DNA of 64,000 nucleotides from Acidobacteria bacterium UBA823. Its GTDB lineage: Bacteria; Acidobacteriota; Vicinamibacteria; Vicinamibacterales; UBA823. Made by a program: the position numbers and the translations under genes. The notes beneath the pieces are model-generated. The model did no database searches, was not told the origin of the DNA, and saw only the letters and a list, made by a program, of their open reading frames with translations. Position 1 is the stretch's first letter. Each line of letters starts with the position of its first letter. Positions 25,721-35,900 of this stretch are shown here, piece after piece. The stretch is taken from the NCBI GenBank assembly GCA_002296225.1, contig DBHR01000087.1, positions 21,807 through 85,806 of the forward strand, in the 5' to 3' direction.

Positions 25721-26626
25721 CTACTCCGTCAGTTCCTCGTAAGCTACGTTGAGGACCGCTTCGAGGGTCAGCCGAGGAACCGGTGCGACGTGTTCCAGGA
25801 AGTCCGGTAGGACCTCGATCGCGGAAATCTCTTCCTGTGATTTCCCGGCCGCAATGCCGGCGTGTGTGTGCTCAAGTACGGCGGTCAGGTAATCCCGAAA
25901 GTGCATGAGATCGGCGCTCTCGCCGACGACCCCGAACCCCGGCTTGCCATGTCCGAACACGTAGGTGGTGTCCGACGTGTGCACGTCGGCCGCTCGTTCG
26001 AGTGAAGTGATCCAATTCGCGATCGACGCCCCGGCAGGTCGATCGATGAATGGGTGCACCCGATTGAACATCAAGTCGCCCATGTGCACGACGTTAGCGT
26101 TCTCGAAGTGTACGACAATGTCGCCGCCTGTGTGGGCCGGCCCATAATGACGAGCGGAGACAATCTCTGCCCCGAGGTGGATCCGCCAGTTTTCGGCGAA
26201 CGTGACATTCGCATACGCCTGATCGGCCTCAGTGCTGGCCTGCTCGGCCGCGCGGCGCTGCAGTTCGGGTACTCGGGTGTGCGCAACGATGTGTTTGACG
26301 ACGCGCTGAAACACCTGATTGCCAGCAGTATGATCACCATGGTGGTGCGTGTTGATCAGAATGTCGATCCCGCGTTCCGATCGTTCCAAGATCCCGTCGA
26401 CGCAGACTTGTGCCGTGTTCGCAAACTGGCTGTCGATCACAACCGTGCCATCAGTTGACACCAGCCACCCGATCGTGCCCCCGCTGCCATTAAAGATGCC
26501 TACGTTGCTCCGAAGTGCCTCGAAACTGGTCTCCGAACTTTGCGCGAAGCCCGGAAGCCCCCGCAGCGCGCCCGCCGCGACGACGAGCGACGACCTCACA
26601 ATGAAACAACGGCGATTAAGAATCAC
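25721..26626 (-). CDS. Exported MBL-fold metallo-hydrolase
   Basis: A 301-residue metallo-beta-lactamase-fold enzyme. The zinc motif THHHGDHT is complete, followed by a His in GPAHTGGD, Asp in HMGDLMF and His in FGHGKPG, so a di-metal site is expected. The start is GTG 26626, preceded by AGGAG at 7 bases; it begins a signal with twin basic residues (RR) and a hydrophobic stretch ending LPGFAQ, perhaps a Tat or Sec signal. The longer frame to 26689 lacks a ribosome-binding site. Relatives include periplasmic hydrolases and quinoprotein-relay/SoxH-like proteins; substrate unknown. It is convergent with treT. Confidence 0.82.
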   Translation of the reverse strand: MILNRRCFIVRSSLVVAAGALRGLPGFAQSSETSFEALRSNVGIFNGSGGTIGWLVSTDGTVVIDSQFANTAQVCVDGILERSERGIDILINTHHHGDHTAGNQVFQRVVKHIVAHTRVPELQRRAAEQASTEADQAYANVTFAENWRIHLGAEIVSARHYGPAHTGGDIVVHFENANVVHMGDLMFNRVHPFIDRPAGASIANWITSLERAADVHTSDTTYVFGHGKPGFGVVGESADLMHFRDYLTAVLEHTHAGIAAGKSQEEISAIEVLPDFLEHVAPVPRLTLEAVLNVAYEELTE

Positions 26627-26732
26627 GATCAGGCTCCTGTCAAAAAATCTGATAGACCTCGGTTCGGCGGTAACGGCTAATCTTCTCACGTTTTCGCTGG
26701 CGGGTTTAGCCCGTCCGCGGTCAGGCGGCCGG

Positions 26733-27710
26733 CTACGAAATCAATACGATCTTCCCGATGTGCTTGCCGGTTTCCATCAGCCGGTGCGCCTCAGCGGCTG
26801 CCCTCAGTGGAAACGTCTCGTGAATAACCGGCCGCGCCTGGCCCCGTTCGAGGATCGGCCAAACTCTCCGATGCAGCGCCTGCGCGATCGCGGTTTTCTC
26901 AGTGATGGGTCGGGGTCGTAATGTGGACCCTGTCAGCATCAGCCGCTTCTGCATGATTGGGATCCAATTGATTGTCGTTTTTGGCCCGTTCAGAATCCCG
27001 ATCTGCACCAAACGGCCACCGTGATTAAGCACGCTGACGTTGCGCGGTGTGTAGTCGCCTCCGACCATGTCGAGGACGACATCGACCCCTCCATTACCAG
27101 GCATGGCTTTAATGACCTCAACGAAATCCTCGTCACGATAGTTAATGGCCAAATCGGCGCCAAGTCGCTCGCAGGCCGCGCACTTGTCGAAGGTGCCAGC
27201 CGTGGCAAACACCTGCGCACCAAATGCCGATGCCAACTGGATCGCGGTCGTCCCGATTCCACTGGAACCACCATGCACGAGGATCCGCTCGCCGGCCACG
27301 AGCCGGCCACGATCAAAGACGTTGGTCCAGACCGTGAAGTAAGTCTCTGGCAGCGCAGCCGCTGAAACGACGTCGAGATCGGCGGGAATCGGCAGCGCGA
27401 CCGACGCGGTGCCGACGCAGTACTCCGCGTAACCGCCGCCGGGGACAAGCGCGCACACCGGGTCGCCGACGCGCCAGCGATCAACTTCGGCCCCGCACTC
27501 GGCCACTGTGCCTGCGACTTCCAATCCTGGCAGATCGGATGCCCCGACCGGCGGCGGATACTTCCCCTGCCGCTGCATTATGTCGGGCCAGTTCACACCC
27601 GCTGCCACCACGGCGATCAAGATTTCACCACGGCCTGGTGTCGGTTTCGGCCGATCGACCGCGGTGAGAACCTCAGGGCCTCCAGGCTTAGAAATTTCGA
27701 TGGCCAACAT
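26733..27710 (-). CDS. NAD(P)H quinone oxidoreductase (zinc-independent MDR, PIG3-like)
   Basis: A 325-residue medium-chain dehydrogenase/reductase. N-terminal GroES-like domain, then Rossmann domain with HGGSSGIGTTAIQLA as the nucleotide-binding loop. The GVNWPDIMQRQGKYPPP segment is characteristic of the PIG3/TP53I3-type quinone oxidoreductases. No structural or catalytic zinc cysteines are seen. It reduces quinones or enones with NADPH, protecting against reactive carbonyls. It lies about 100 bases upstream of the MBL gene on the same strand. The frame begins with ATG 27710. Confidence 0.9.
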   Translation of the reverse strand: MLAIEISKPGGPEVLTAVDRPKPTPGRGEILIAVVAAGVNWPDIMQRQGKYPPPVGASDLPGLEVAGTVAECGAEVDRWRVGDPVCALVPGGGYAEYCVGTASVALPIPADLDVVSAAALPETYFTVWTNVFDRGRLVAGERILVHGGSSGIGTTAIQLASAFGAQVFATAGTFDKCAACERLGADLAINYRDEDFVEVIKAMPGNGGVDVVLDMVGGDYTPRNVSVLNHGGRLVQIGILNGPKTTINWIPIMQKRLMLTGSTLRPRPITEKTAIAQALHRRVWPILERGQARPVIHETFPLRAAAEAHRLMETGKHIGKIVLIS

Positions 27711-28090
27711 GGGGGGGATTCCACTATACCCGAGAGGTAGGCTTGAAGCTGCTGGCGAAGGCCCATGCCCCGGGTGCTACGCTCGGCACGTCGACCGTAA
27801 AGCCAGCGCCTTGCGGAAACTCCGGAAGGCTTATCAGGGATCCTGAAAAAGTCTCGGCATGACATCTACTACACCGTCACGGACAACCCGGGTAAGCTTG
27901 TTGGGCCTAGGCGTTTGTTTCTGTCAAGGAAACGGCGTGTCCTGCCGCGGCACTTCGGTCACTCTTGCGGCGGCAAGGAGATGCTGGCCGCGCCTCGGCT
28001 GAGTCGTTGCACGCGGTATTCGACACCGGGCGAAACGGGTCCATCGCCGGAAACCGCGCCATCGGACTAAAGAAGGAAGGAGTGTGCAAG
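27711..28090. other. Intergenic region without a convincing gene
   Basis: About 380 bases between the divergent quinone oxidoreductase and M55 peptidase genes. Short frames exist on both strands but have no coding-like composition or ribosome-binding site. The only clear signal is the GGAAGGAG ribosome-binding site just before ATG 28091. Promoters for both genes must lie here; none stands out. Confidence 0.5.
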
Positions 28091-29005
28091 ATGAACATAG
28101 CGACGAAAATGACGGGCGCCGCGGTCGCGGCTGTGCTGTGGTTAACGTTTGCTGGAGATGCGGCTGCGCAGCAGGCCGGTTTTAAGATCTACATCTCGGC
28201 CGACATGGAGGGGGTGACCGGTGCAGTTACAAACGAACAGCTCGGACCTGACGGTTTCGAATACCAGCGGTTCAGGCAGTTCCTCACCGAAGAGGTCATC
28301 GCGGCCATCGAGGGCGCTCGGGAAGCGGGCGCCATTGAGATCCTGGTGAGCGACTCCCATGGCAACGGCCAGAACCTATTGATCGACCAACTACCCACGG
28401 ACGTCCAAGTCGTCCGGTCCTGGCCTCGGCCACTCGGCATGATGCAGGGGATCGACGAAACGTTCGACGGCGCCATCTTCATCGGCTACCACTCCAGCAC
28501 GACGAACCCGAATGGCGTCCGCGCCCACACAACCTCGAGCGCTCAGCTGACAGCGGTGCACGTCAACGGCGCCGAGATGACCGAGGGTAGCTTTAACGCG
28601 GCTATCGCTGGTCACTTCGGCGTACCGGTCATTATGATCTCCGGCGATGACGCGGTCGTCAGTGAGGTACAATCCTCGATCGGCGACATTGAGGGAGCCA
28701 TCGTAAAGTGGGCGTATAGCTTCCACTCGGCTCGCACACTCCATCCCTCGGCCGGACGTGCGCTGATCCGCGAGAAAGCCCGCGCCGCCGTCAGTCGTAT
28801 CGCAGAGTTTTCACCGTACAGGCCCGAGACACCAATCGAGTTCGACGTGACGTTCAAGAACTATCGTCCGTCTCAGCTCTTGGCTTATCTGCCACAGGTG
28901 GAGCGCACCGACTCGCACAGCATCCAGTTTGTTGGTGACGATATGGTCGAGGTCTCTCGCTTCTTCACCTTTATGATGAACTACAGCTCGTCGCTGGAAC
29001 CGTAA
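28091..29005 (+). CDS. Exported M55 family D-aminopeptidase (DppA-like)
   Basis: A 304-residue zinc peptidase related to Bacillus DppA. Motifs: SADMEGVTG (Asp and Glu ligands), DSHGNGQN, FIGYHSS and HTTSSAQL, which cover the usual metal positions. DppA releases D-amino acids from the N-terminus of peptides; it is self-compartmentalising and normally cytoplasmic. Here a signal peptide (hydrophobic residues 8-22, ending DAAAQQ) points to the periplasm, where D-Ala or D-Glu peptides from cell-wall turnover would be available. ATG 28091 was chosen for its GGAAGGAG and because the signal peptide begins there; the frame is open from 27965. The 254 bases after it hold nothing recognisable. Confidence 0.85.
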   Translation: MNIATKMTGAAVAAVLWLTFAGDAAAQQAGFKIYISADMEGVTGAVTNEQLGPDGFEYQRFRQFLTEEVIAAIEGAREAGAIEILVSDSHGNGQNLLIDQLPTDVQVVRSWPRPLGMMQGIDETFDGAIFIGYHSSTTNPNGVRAHTTSSAQLTAVHVNGAEMTEGSFNAAIAGHFGVPVIMISGDDAVVSEVQSSIGDIEGAIVKWAYSFHSARTLHPSAGRALIREKARAAVSRIAEFSPYRPETPIEFDVTFKNYRPSQLLAYLPQVERTDSHSIQFVGDDMVEVSRFFTFMMNYSSSLEP

Positions 29006-29259
29006 CTCATGAGGAACCGTTTGACGGTCCAGTCGGTGAAACCAACCGACAGGGCAACCGTAGCCACTTTCTGCCAGAACAGCCTCGAATCGTGCAACGC
29101 CACGTTCTGAACGGAGGCAGCGACCTGGACACAGTCGGATGCACCGCACGCAAGTAGACACGGTCTTCAGGTTTTACTAAACGGACAGAACGCTGGCTTA
29201 CCCCACCGAGATATAGAAGCTACGCCGGTCAGTCTGTTCGGTGGAGACCACCCCTAACG

Positions 29260-29982
29260 CTACCGTACGATCTGCACAGCGAGAATCTCAACCCGTCGCA
29301 GCGGCGTCTCGCCGTCCAGCGGAAGGGACTCGATGGCATCCACGGTCGTCATGCCGTCGACGACGCGGCCGAAGACCGTGTACTCTCCGTCGAGCGAGCT
29401 CACCGTGCCTGTGCAAATGAAGAAGGAGGTCGACGCGCTGGCCGGGTCATCCCCTCTGGCCATTGAGACGATGCCGCGAACGTGCGGCGTGGCGGAAAAC
29501 TCCGGCTGGAGGCTGGTAACGAAGCGCTGCTGGCTCTCGTTGAGTGGCCGCTCACGGCTGCCGAGCCAACCGGACTGGACGAGCATCCCCTCGACCACTC
29601 GATGGAACGACACACCGTCGAAGACGCCGAGCGAGGCAAGGCGGAGAAAATTACGGACATGCTCCGACGCAATGTCGGGCATGAATTCGATTGTGATCAG
29701 GCCGGCGGTGGTCGCGAGGATCGCCCGAAAGCCGGCCAGTTCCTCGACGCTGTCCACTGAGAACGGTGCCGGCTGACGCTTGTCACGAATGGTGACGGGT
29801 CGGATTGCGATCCGCTCGACGGCCTCTTTGGCGGTAATCTCCTGACGATTGAGTGCCGTTTCAAGCCCCGCCCTCATGTCCTGCACGTCATGGGCGCCGG
29901 CAGGCGTAACAAGGGAAGCCAGAATCGCGCCCGCCACGGCCGCGCGACACCGTTCACCGCAACGCTCGGATGTCGTAGGCAT
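29260..29982 (-). CDS. Exported cyclophilin-type peptidyl-prolyl isomerase
   Basis: A 240-residue protein with a signal-like N-terminus (AAVAGAILASLVTPAGA) and a cyclophilin domain at residues 85-240. Domain motifs include SFHRVVEGMLVQSG (active-site Arg), GIVSMARGDDPASASTSFFIC and the YTVFGRVVDGM segment. It would catalyse proline cis-trans isomerisation in folding of exported proteins. The domain is shorter than average but the active-site Arg, Gln and Phe positions are represented. Its start lies 29 bases inside the upstream propeller gene, so translational coupling is likely. Confidence 0.87.
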   Translation of the reverse strand: MPTTSERCGERCRAAVAGAILASLVTPAGAHDVQDMRAGLETALNRQEITAKEAVERIAIRPVTIRDKRQPAPFSVDSVEELAGFRAILATTAGLITIEFMPDIASEHVRNFLRLASLGVFDGVSFHRVVEGMLVQSGWLGSRERPLNESQQRFVTSLQPEFSATPHVRGIVSMARGDDPASASTSFFICTGTVSSLDGEYTVFGRVVDGMTTVDAIESLPLDGETPLRRVEILAVQIVR

Positions 29983-31207
29983 AGATCATGTCCTGGACTC
30001 TGAGAATTAGCTGACCCTCCGAGATGATGGGATGGCTCCAAGTGGGCAGCGGGCCAATCTCAAGCCGGAACCGTCCCAACTCACGGTAGCCGGTCGGTGA
30101 CGCCTCCGCTAAGCCGACGACGCCGCGCTCGCTGAAAAGATACAGTCGGCCGTCGGCGTAAATCAGCGAGCCCTTTCCAACACTGCGATCTCGCCACGCA
30201 ATCTTGCCATCGCTGAACCGCAGTGCTGTCAGTATGGCGCTCGAGAAACCGTAAAGGTGATCGCCGACCAGCACGGAGCTGCTGTGATGATTCCGCATGC
30301 TCGTGCTGTAGTAGACCTCCCTCGCACCCGCGCCACTCGGGCCGATCTCAAGGAGCGCCCCGCCACGGCCGTAGTTCGACGACAGGAATACCTGATTGCC
30401 ACGAACAATCGGCGTGGCAATGTTGGCCGTCATGTTAGCGACACCGTCGTAGCTCCATAGGAGTCGGCCGTCGTCGATGGCCAGGCCGAGAGCGCGCTGC
30501 GCGGTCAAGAATATCGCCGAGTCGAACCCGCCGAGATGCTGGACCACGGCTGACGAGTAGGCCGCGCCGTCACTCTGGCTTCGCCAGACGAGTGAGCCGT
30601 CACGCTTGTCGAGTGCAACGATTGCGCCGTCATGGCCACCGGTGTTAACGAGCACACGGTCGCCAACGACCAGCGGCGACTCACTTAGGCCCCAATACGG
30701 GTTGTAGCCACCGTAGCGCTCAAGCACGTTGATCGACCAGGTGACCCGCCCGGTCGCCGCCTCCAAACACGTGAGGTCGCCCCGCGCACCCAGCGCATAG
30801 AGCCTGTCACCGTTAACAGTCGGCGTGCTGCGCGACCCGTCCCCCATTTCGTTGTTAAAGCGGCGTCCATGGGCCGTTGCCCAAAGACGGACGCCCGTCG
30901 TCGCATCGAGCGCGACGACGAACTCGCTGCCGCCCCGCGCACCCAGTGTGTACAACCGGCCATCCGATGCCGAGAACGAGGAAAAACCGATGCCGACGCC
31001 ACTGGCGGTCCATGCGAGTGACGGGCCCTCTGCGGGCCAGGACTGTAGGAGGTCGGTCTCCGGAGAATGCCCGTCGCGATTCTGGCCGCGCCACTGATGC
31101 CATTCGGGCGTCTGAGCGGAAACGCGCACCGAGAAACACGTCGACAGAGCCACGATAGCGGCGACGAACACCACGATGCATGCGATGGCACGTTGCATCA
31201 GGAGCAT
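29954..31207 (-). CDS. PQQ-like beta-propeller repeat protein
   Basis: A 417-residue secreted beta-propeller with a signal peptide (residues 5-31, ending VSAQ). Repeats of the type RLYALGARGDLTCLEAATG and DGAIVALDKRDG mark PQQ-enzyme-like blades, about seven in number. The usual catalytic residues of PQQ dehydrogenases (disulfide Cys pair, calcium-binding Asn/Glu, catalytic Asp) are not recognised, so it is probably a non-catalytic propeller such as those widespread in Planctomycetes and Acidobacteriota. The mature N-terminus contains WHQWRGQNRDG, the standard opening of that group. Overlap with the cyclophilin gene suggests one operon. Confidence 0.85.
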   Translation of the reverse strand: MLLMQRAIACIVVFVAAIVALSTCFSVRVSAQTPEWHQWRGQNRDGHSPETDLLQSWPAEGPSLAWTASGVGIGFSSFSASDGRLYTLGARGGSEFVVALDATTGVRLWATAHGRRFNNEMGDGSRSTPTVNGDRLYALGARGDLTCLEAATGRVTWSINVLERYGGYNPYWGLSESPLVVGDRVLVNTGGHDGAIVALDKRDGSLVWRSQSDGAAYSSAVVQHLGGFDSAIFLTAQRALGLAIDDGRLLWSYDGVANMTANIATPIVRGNQVFLSSNYGRGGALLEIGPSGAGAREVYYSTSMRNHHSSSVLVGDHLYGFSSAILTALRFSDGKIAWRDRSVGKGSLIYADGRLYLFSERGVVGLAEASPTGYRELGRFRLEIGPLPTWSHPIISEGQLILRVQDMIYAYDIRALR

Positions 31208-31270
31208 CTATGTTATCCGCTTCCCCCAACACCGTGCGAGCCGAAGCCGCGCGCGTGCTAGGATGAAACT

Positions 31271-32068
31271 ATGGCTTTGTTTGGCGAACATTCTTCCGTG
31301 GCCCCGGATGACGAGCGCAAATCGTCTCACGCTGGCGGCTGGCTCATCGTCGTCCCGCTACTTCTCGTCGCCGCTTCGGCCGGCGCGTACTTGCTCTTCT
31401 CGTCGTCTGAGAAGGCAACACCCATCGTCGTCGAGCGTGTGGTACCGGCGCCCACGCCAAGACCGGAGCCCGAACCCGAGCCGGTTCGCCCGGCGCCAGC
31501 ACCGCCTGAACCTGAGCCCGATCCCACGCCGCCGCCGCCGGAGCCGACCAACGTCCTCCGGGTAACAAGCGACGTTGACGGAGCACACGTCTTCCTCGAC
31601 CGACGCTTCTTGGGAAATACACCGTTCGATATGGCCGATCTCGAGCCTGGGATGCACCGGTTGAACGTCGCCGCACAAGGCCACGAAGGGGTCGTCAAGA
31701 CGATCGACATTTCCGACGAGCCGGTGGAGCTGAACATCGAGTTTCGGATTGTGCGGCTCGACGAAATGATCGACGTCATCCATAAGCATCGTTTTGGATC
31801 GTGCCAGGGGCGTCTCGTGGCAAACCTCCAGGGCTTCCACTACCAAACCGCACACGACGACGCGTTCGCTGTGCCGCTCAATCAGGTCGAGTCGTTCGAG
31901 ATTGACTATCTCGATCACACCCTCTACCTGAAGGTGCGTGGCGATCGCGACTACACTTTTACCGACGAGCAGAAAACGGCCGACCCACTGTTCGTCTTTC
32001 ACCGCGACGTCGAGAAGGCACGCACGCGTTTGGCGCAGGGCGACCGGCCGGCCGGCGATAGCCAGTAG
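31271..32068 (+). CDS. Membrane-anchored PEGA-domain protein
   Basis: A 265-residue bitopic protein: short cytoplasmic N-terminus, one membrane helix (about residues 27-44), an extended Pro/Glu-rich linker (residues 58-95) and a PEGA domain (about 97-160) with VDGAHVFLDRRFLGNTPF. The C-terminal 100 residues form a separate unknown domain with a YLDHTLYLKV pattern. PEGA domains are surface or periplasmic Ig-like modules often attached to signalling proteins. The Pro-rich linker could span the periplasm or cell wall. No partner is obvious. Between its end and the next gene lie 203 bases without a supported gene. Confidence 0.78.
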   Translation: MALFGEHSSVAPDDERKSSHAGGWLIVVPLLLVAASAGAYLLFSSSEKATPIVVERVVPAPTPRPEPEPEPVRPAPAPPEPEPDPTPPPPEPTNVLRVTSDVDGAHVFLDRRFLGNTPFDMADLEPGMHRLNVAAQGHEGVVKTIDISDEPVELNIEFRIVRLDEMIDVIHKHRFGSCQGRLVANLQGFHYQTAHDDAFAVPLNQVESFEIDYLDHTLYLKVRGDRDYTFTDEQKTADPLFVFHRDVEKARTRLAQGDRPAGDSQ

Positions 32069-32271
32069 CGGCGGTCACCATGCCGACCCGTTGTCCTTGG
32101 GCCGGCACCGACCCACTCCGTGTCGCCACCACGACGCCGAATGTGAGTTCCGCAGCATGACGACCGGAGGATTTTCGAGATACCCGTGCTGGAAGACGCC
32201 CACGCCGGCCTGCAGTTGATCACCACAAACGGCGGGGCCCTGAATGCACTGCGCAGCCTGATCGATCGAAA

Positions 32272-32874
32272 TCAATCTTGGACGACGGCTCGCTTGCTCC
32301 GGTGGTGATCGCGCACCGCGCGGGCGAGCCTCTTACTCAAATAGACTTTTGATTCGCGGTTGTCGCGGGGGTTGACCTCGTACTTAACGACGTCGAACTC
32401 AAGATTGTCGAGCACGCTACGCATGACGTAGAACTTATTTTTTGTCTTGACGAGAATCTCATCAAAGCCGTTGTCGAGTGCCCAAGCCTCCTGTGCCTCG
32501 CTGAGCGCGCGGAAATGTCCCTGGCCACGCCAGTCGCGCCGCGTTGCGCCGATCCAGCTATAGAGAATCTTTCGGTCGCGGAACTCAACGCAATCGTGCA
32601 GCCGCACGACGAGGTCCTCCAGCCTCGGATCAGCCTCTTCGGCCCGAAGTTCGTGCGCGACTTTGTAGGAAACAGGCACGACGGTCGCGGGGTCGTTGGG
32701 TAACGGCGCCTCGGCCATGAGGATCTGATGATCGCGGCCATCCAAGCGCTGAATCACTTCAGCTGATGTCTTCCGGCGAGGAAATTCGCCGAAGTGCTCC
32801 TCAATGTACTGGATCTCTAGGGCACCCTGCTGCAACGGGTACTGTCTGATGTGGTATTCCATCGACCCGGTCAT
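32272..32874 (-). CDS. GNAT family N-acetyltransferase
   Basis: A 200-residue cytoplasmic acyltransferase. Motif A of the GNAT fold, IGATRRDWRGQGHFRAL, binds the acetyl-CoA pyrophosphate near residues 108-124; a preceding beta strand (ILYSWIGA) and the following EAWALDNGFDEILVKT fit the fold. The substrate is unknown. The N-terminal 80 residues are longer than in minimal GNATs and could form the acceptor pocket. It lies 42 bases downstream of metH on the same strand and could be read through from that operon. Confidence 0.8.
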   Translation of the reverse strand: MTGSMEYHIRQYPLQQGALEIQYIEEHFGEFPRRKTSAEVIQRLDGRDHQILMAEAPLPNDPATVVPVSYKVAHELRAEEADPRLEDLVVRLHDCVEFRDRKILYSWIGATRRDWRGQGHFRALSEAQEAWALDNGFDEILVKTKNKFYVMRSVLDNLEFDVVKYEVNPRDNRESKVYLSKRLARAVRDHHRSKRAVVQD

Positions 32875-32915
32875 CCCGCACCACCCACGGCTACCGCTCG
32901 ACGTTCGCGGGCATC

Positions 32916-35900
32916 TTACGCGAGATTCGTTGCCAGCCAGCGCTCGACCTCGTCGACCGGTCGTTTTTTCCGCGTGGCGTACGCTTCCACTTGATCCTGA
33001 CCGATTCGCCCGACGGTGAAGTATCGTGCCTCCGGGTGACTAAAATAGAGGCCGCTCACGCTGGCCGCCGGCGTCATCATGCACGATTCAGTCAGCCCGA
33101 TACCGGCCCGGCCGGCGTCGAGCAGTTGGAACAACTTGGCCGTCTCGCTGTGATCCGGACACGCCGGATAGCCGAACGCCGGCCGGATACCACGAAACCG
33201 CTCGGCGAGAAGATCGTCATGGGTTAGCTGCTCTGCTACGCCGTATCCCCATTCGCGGCGGACCCGCAAATGCAGGTACTCCGCGAACGCCTCAGCCAGC
33301 CGGTCGGCAAGGGCCTTCGCCATGATCGCATGGTAGTCGTCGTGATCGCGCTCGAACTCCGCGACGACGTCCCCCACCCCGAGACCGCCCGTCACGGCGA
33401 AGGCTCCGAGATGGTCAGCGAAGGGGCTGTCGCGTGGCGCAATATAGTCGGCAAGGGAGCGGTTCGGCCGGCCCTCAACCATCACGCCCTGCTGCCGAAG
33501 CATCGGGAACTTGGCCAGCGCGTGTGTCCGATCGGCGTCGGCGTAAGCCACGATTGAATCTTCGTCAGCATCGGCCGGCCAAAACCCGTAGACGCCCCGC
33601 GCTGAGATAAGACGCTCGCCCACTATCCGGCCGAGCAGGGCCTGAGCATGACCGTAGAGCTCTCGCGCCGCCGGCCCATATGTTGGGTGATCCAAGATCT
33701 GTGGAAATCGCCCCTTGAGCTCCCATGTCGAGAAGAAGAACGTCCAGTCGATGAACGGGACGATCTCGTCCAGCGTCACACTGTCCAGCACCCTGGCGCC
33801 AGTGAACAGCGGCACGGGCAGTTCGGCAGCGTCCCAATCGAGCCGGAGACGATTGGCCCGCGCTTCGTTGAAGGGCAGCAGGGGCTTCGCCTTCCGGCTG
33901 GCAAAGGTCTCCCGGAGCTCGGCCTGTACCCGGCGGTTATCTGCGTCGAACTCGTTCCGGGCCGACGAATTCAGCAGCTTCGACACGACGTTGACCGCGC
34001 GGGACGCATCCAGCACGTGAACCGTGCTTTGGCTGTACTCCGGCGCAATCTTGACTGCCGTATGCTGCCGGCTCGTCGTGGCACCGCCGATCAGCAGCGG
34101 CAGCGAGAGGTTGCGCCGCTCCATTTCCTTTGCCACAAGGACCATTTCGTCAAGCGACGGTGTAATGAGGCCACTCAGACCGACGAAGTCAGCCTCCTCG
34201 TTGGCAGCCCTCTGGAGAATTGTGTCGCACGGCACCATGACGCCGAGGTCGATGACCTCGTAGTTATTGCAGCTCAGGACAACGCCGACTATGTTCTTGC
34301 CGATGTCGTGCACGTCGCCCTTCACCGTCGCCAGCACGACCTTGCCTCGCGACGCCGCGTGACCTTGCGTCCGCTTCTCAGTCTCCATGAACGGCTCGAG
34401 ATAGGCCACCGCCTTCTTCATCGCCCGCGCGCTCTTCACGACCTGTGGCAGAAACATCTTGCCCGCCCCGAACAAGTCTCCGACGACTTTCATCCCGTCC
34501 ATGAGCGGCCCCTCGATGATCTCTAAGGGGCGCGGATACTTCTGCCGCGCCTCTTCGACGTCGGCGTCAATGAAATCAACGATGCCGCGCACGAGCGCGT
34601 GCGACAGCCTGGCTTCGATGGAACTCTCGCGCCAAGACAGGTCGGCCGCCCGCTTCGTGCCTTCGCCCTTAACCGACTCGGCAAATGCCACCATCCGTTC
34701 GGTGGCATCCGGCCGACGGTTGAAAATGATGTCCTCGACGTGCTGCAACAACTCGGGCGGGATATCTTCATAGACAACGAGCTGCCCCGCGTTGACGATT
34801 GCCATGTCCAGACCGGCCTGAATCGCGTGATATAGGAAGGCCGAGTGGATCGCCTCGCGAACGACGTTCTGGCCCCTGAACGAGAACGACAGATTGCTGA
34901 CGCCGCCGCTCACCTTGACACCTGGACACGAGGCCTTAATGCGCTTCACCGCCTCAATGAAGTTGATTGCGTAGTCGTTGTGTTCCTCGAGTCCGGTAGC
35001 GATCGCCAGAATGTTCGGGTCGAAGATTATGTCGTGCGGGTCGAAGTCGAGTCGCTCGGTCAGCAGTAGATAGGCGCGCTCGCAAATTTCGACCTTGCGG
35101 TCGACTGTATCGGCCTGCCCAACCTCGTCGAACGCCATGACGATGACACCCGCCCCATAGCGTTGAGCTACCCTCGCCTTGCGCAGAAAATCGTTCTCAC
35201 CTTCCTTGAGACTGATCGAGTTGATGACCGACTTGCCCTGAACACATTTCAGCCCGGCCTCAAGGACCGACCACTTCGAGCTATCGATCATCACCGGTAC
35301 CCGCGCAATCTCAGGCTCCGTAGCAATGAGGTTCAGAAAGCAGGCCATCACCTGTTCGGAGTCGAGCATTGCCTCGTCCATGTTGACGTCGAGGAGGTTC
35401 GCACCGCCGCGCACCTGCTCCACGGCAACCGTGGCAGCCTCCACGTACTCCGCGTTCGTGATGAGGCGCTCGAAGCGTTTCGACCCAGTCACGTTCGTCC
35501 GTTCGCCGACCATCTGAAAGTTGCTGTCGGCATCGAACGTCAGTACTTCGAGGCCAGCGAACTGAGTCAGCCGCTCAGGCGTCGGCACGACGCGGGGCGG
35601 CAGACCCGAAACGGCTTGCGAGACCGCTCGGATGTGGTCAGGCGTAGTTCCACAGCAACCGCCAAGGATGTTGACGAAGCCGCTGGCGGCGAACTCCCGG
35701 AGCAGTTGGCTCGTCTCGTCTGGCCGTTCGTCATATTCGCCGAAAGCGTTGGGCAAACCGGCGTTTGGGTAGCAGCTCACGTAGGTGTCGACCAAACGCG
35801 ACAGTTCGGCCAGATACGGTCGCATCTCGCGCGCGCCGAAGCCGCAGTTGATACCGACCGAAAAGGGCCGCGCGTGCCGGGTGGACACATAGAATGCGTC

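Noticed and set aside
29954..31207. PQQ-dependent dehydrogenase
   Set aside because: Although the propeller has PQQ-like blades, the disulfide Cys pair and catalytic/calcium residues are not recognisable, so a catalytic call is not supported.
32183..32329. Short plus-strand frame after the PEGA gene with protein-like composition
   Set aside because: No good start codon or ribosome-binding site, and it runs into the 3' end of the GNAT gene; too short to support.
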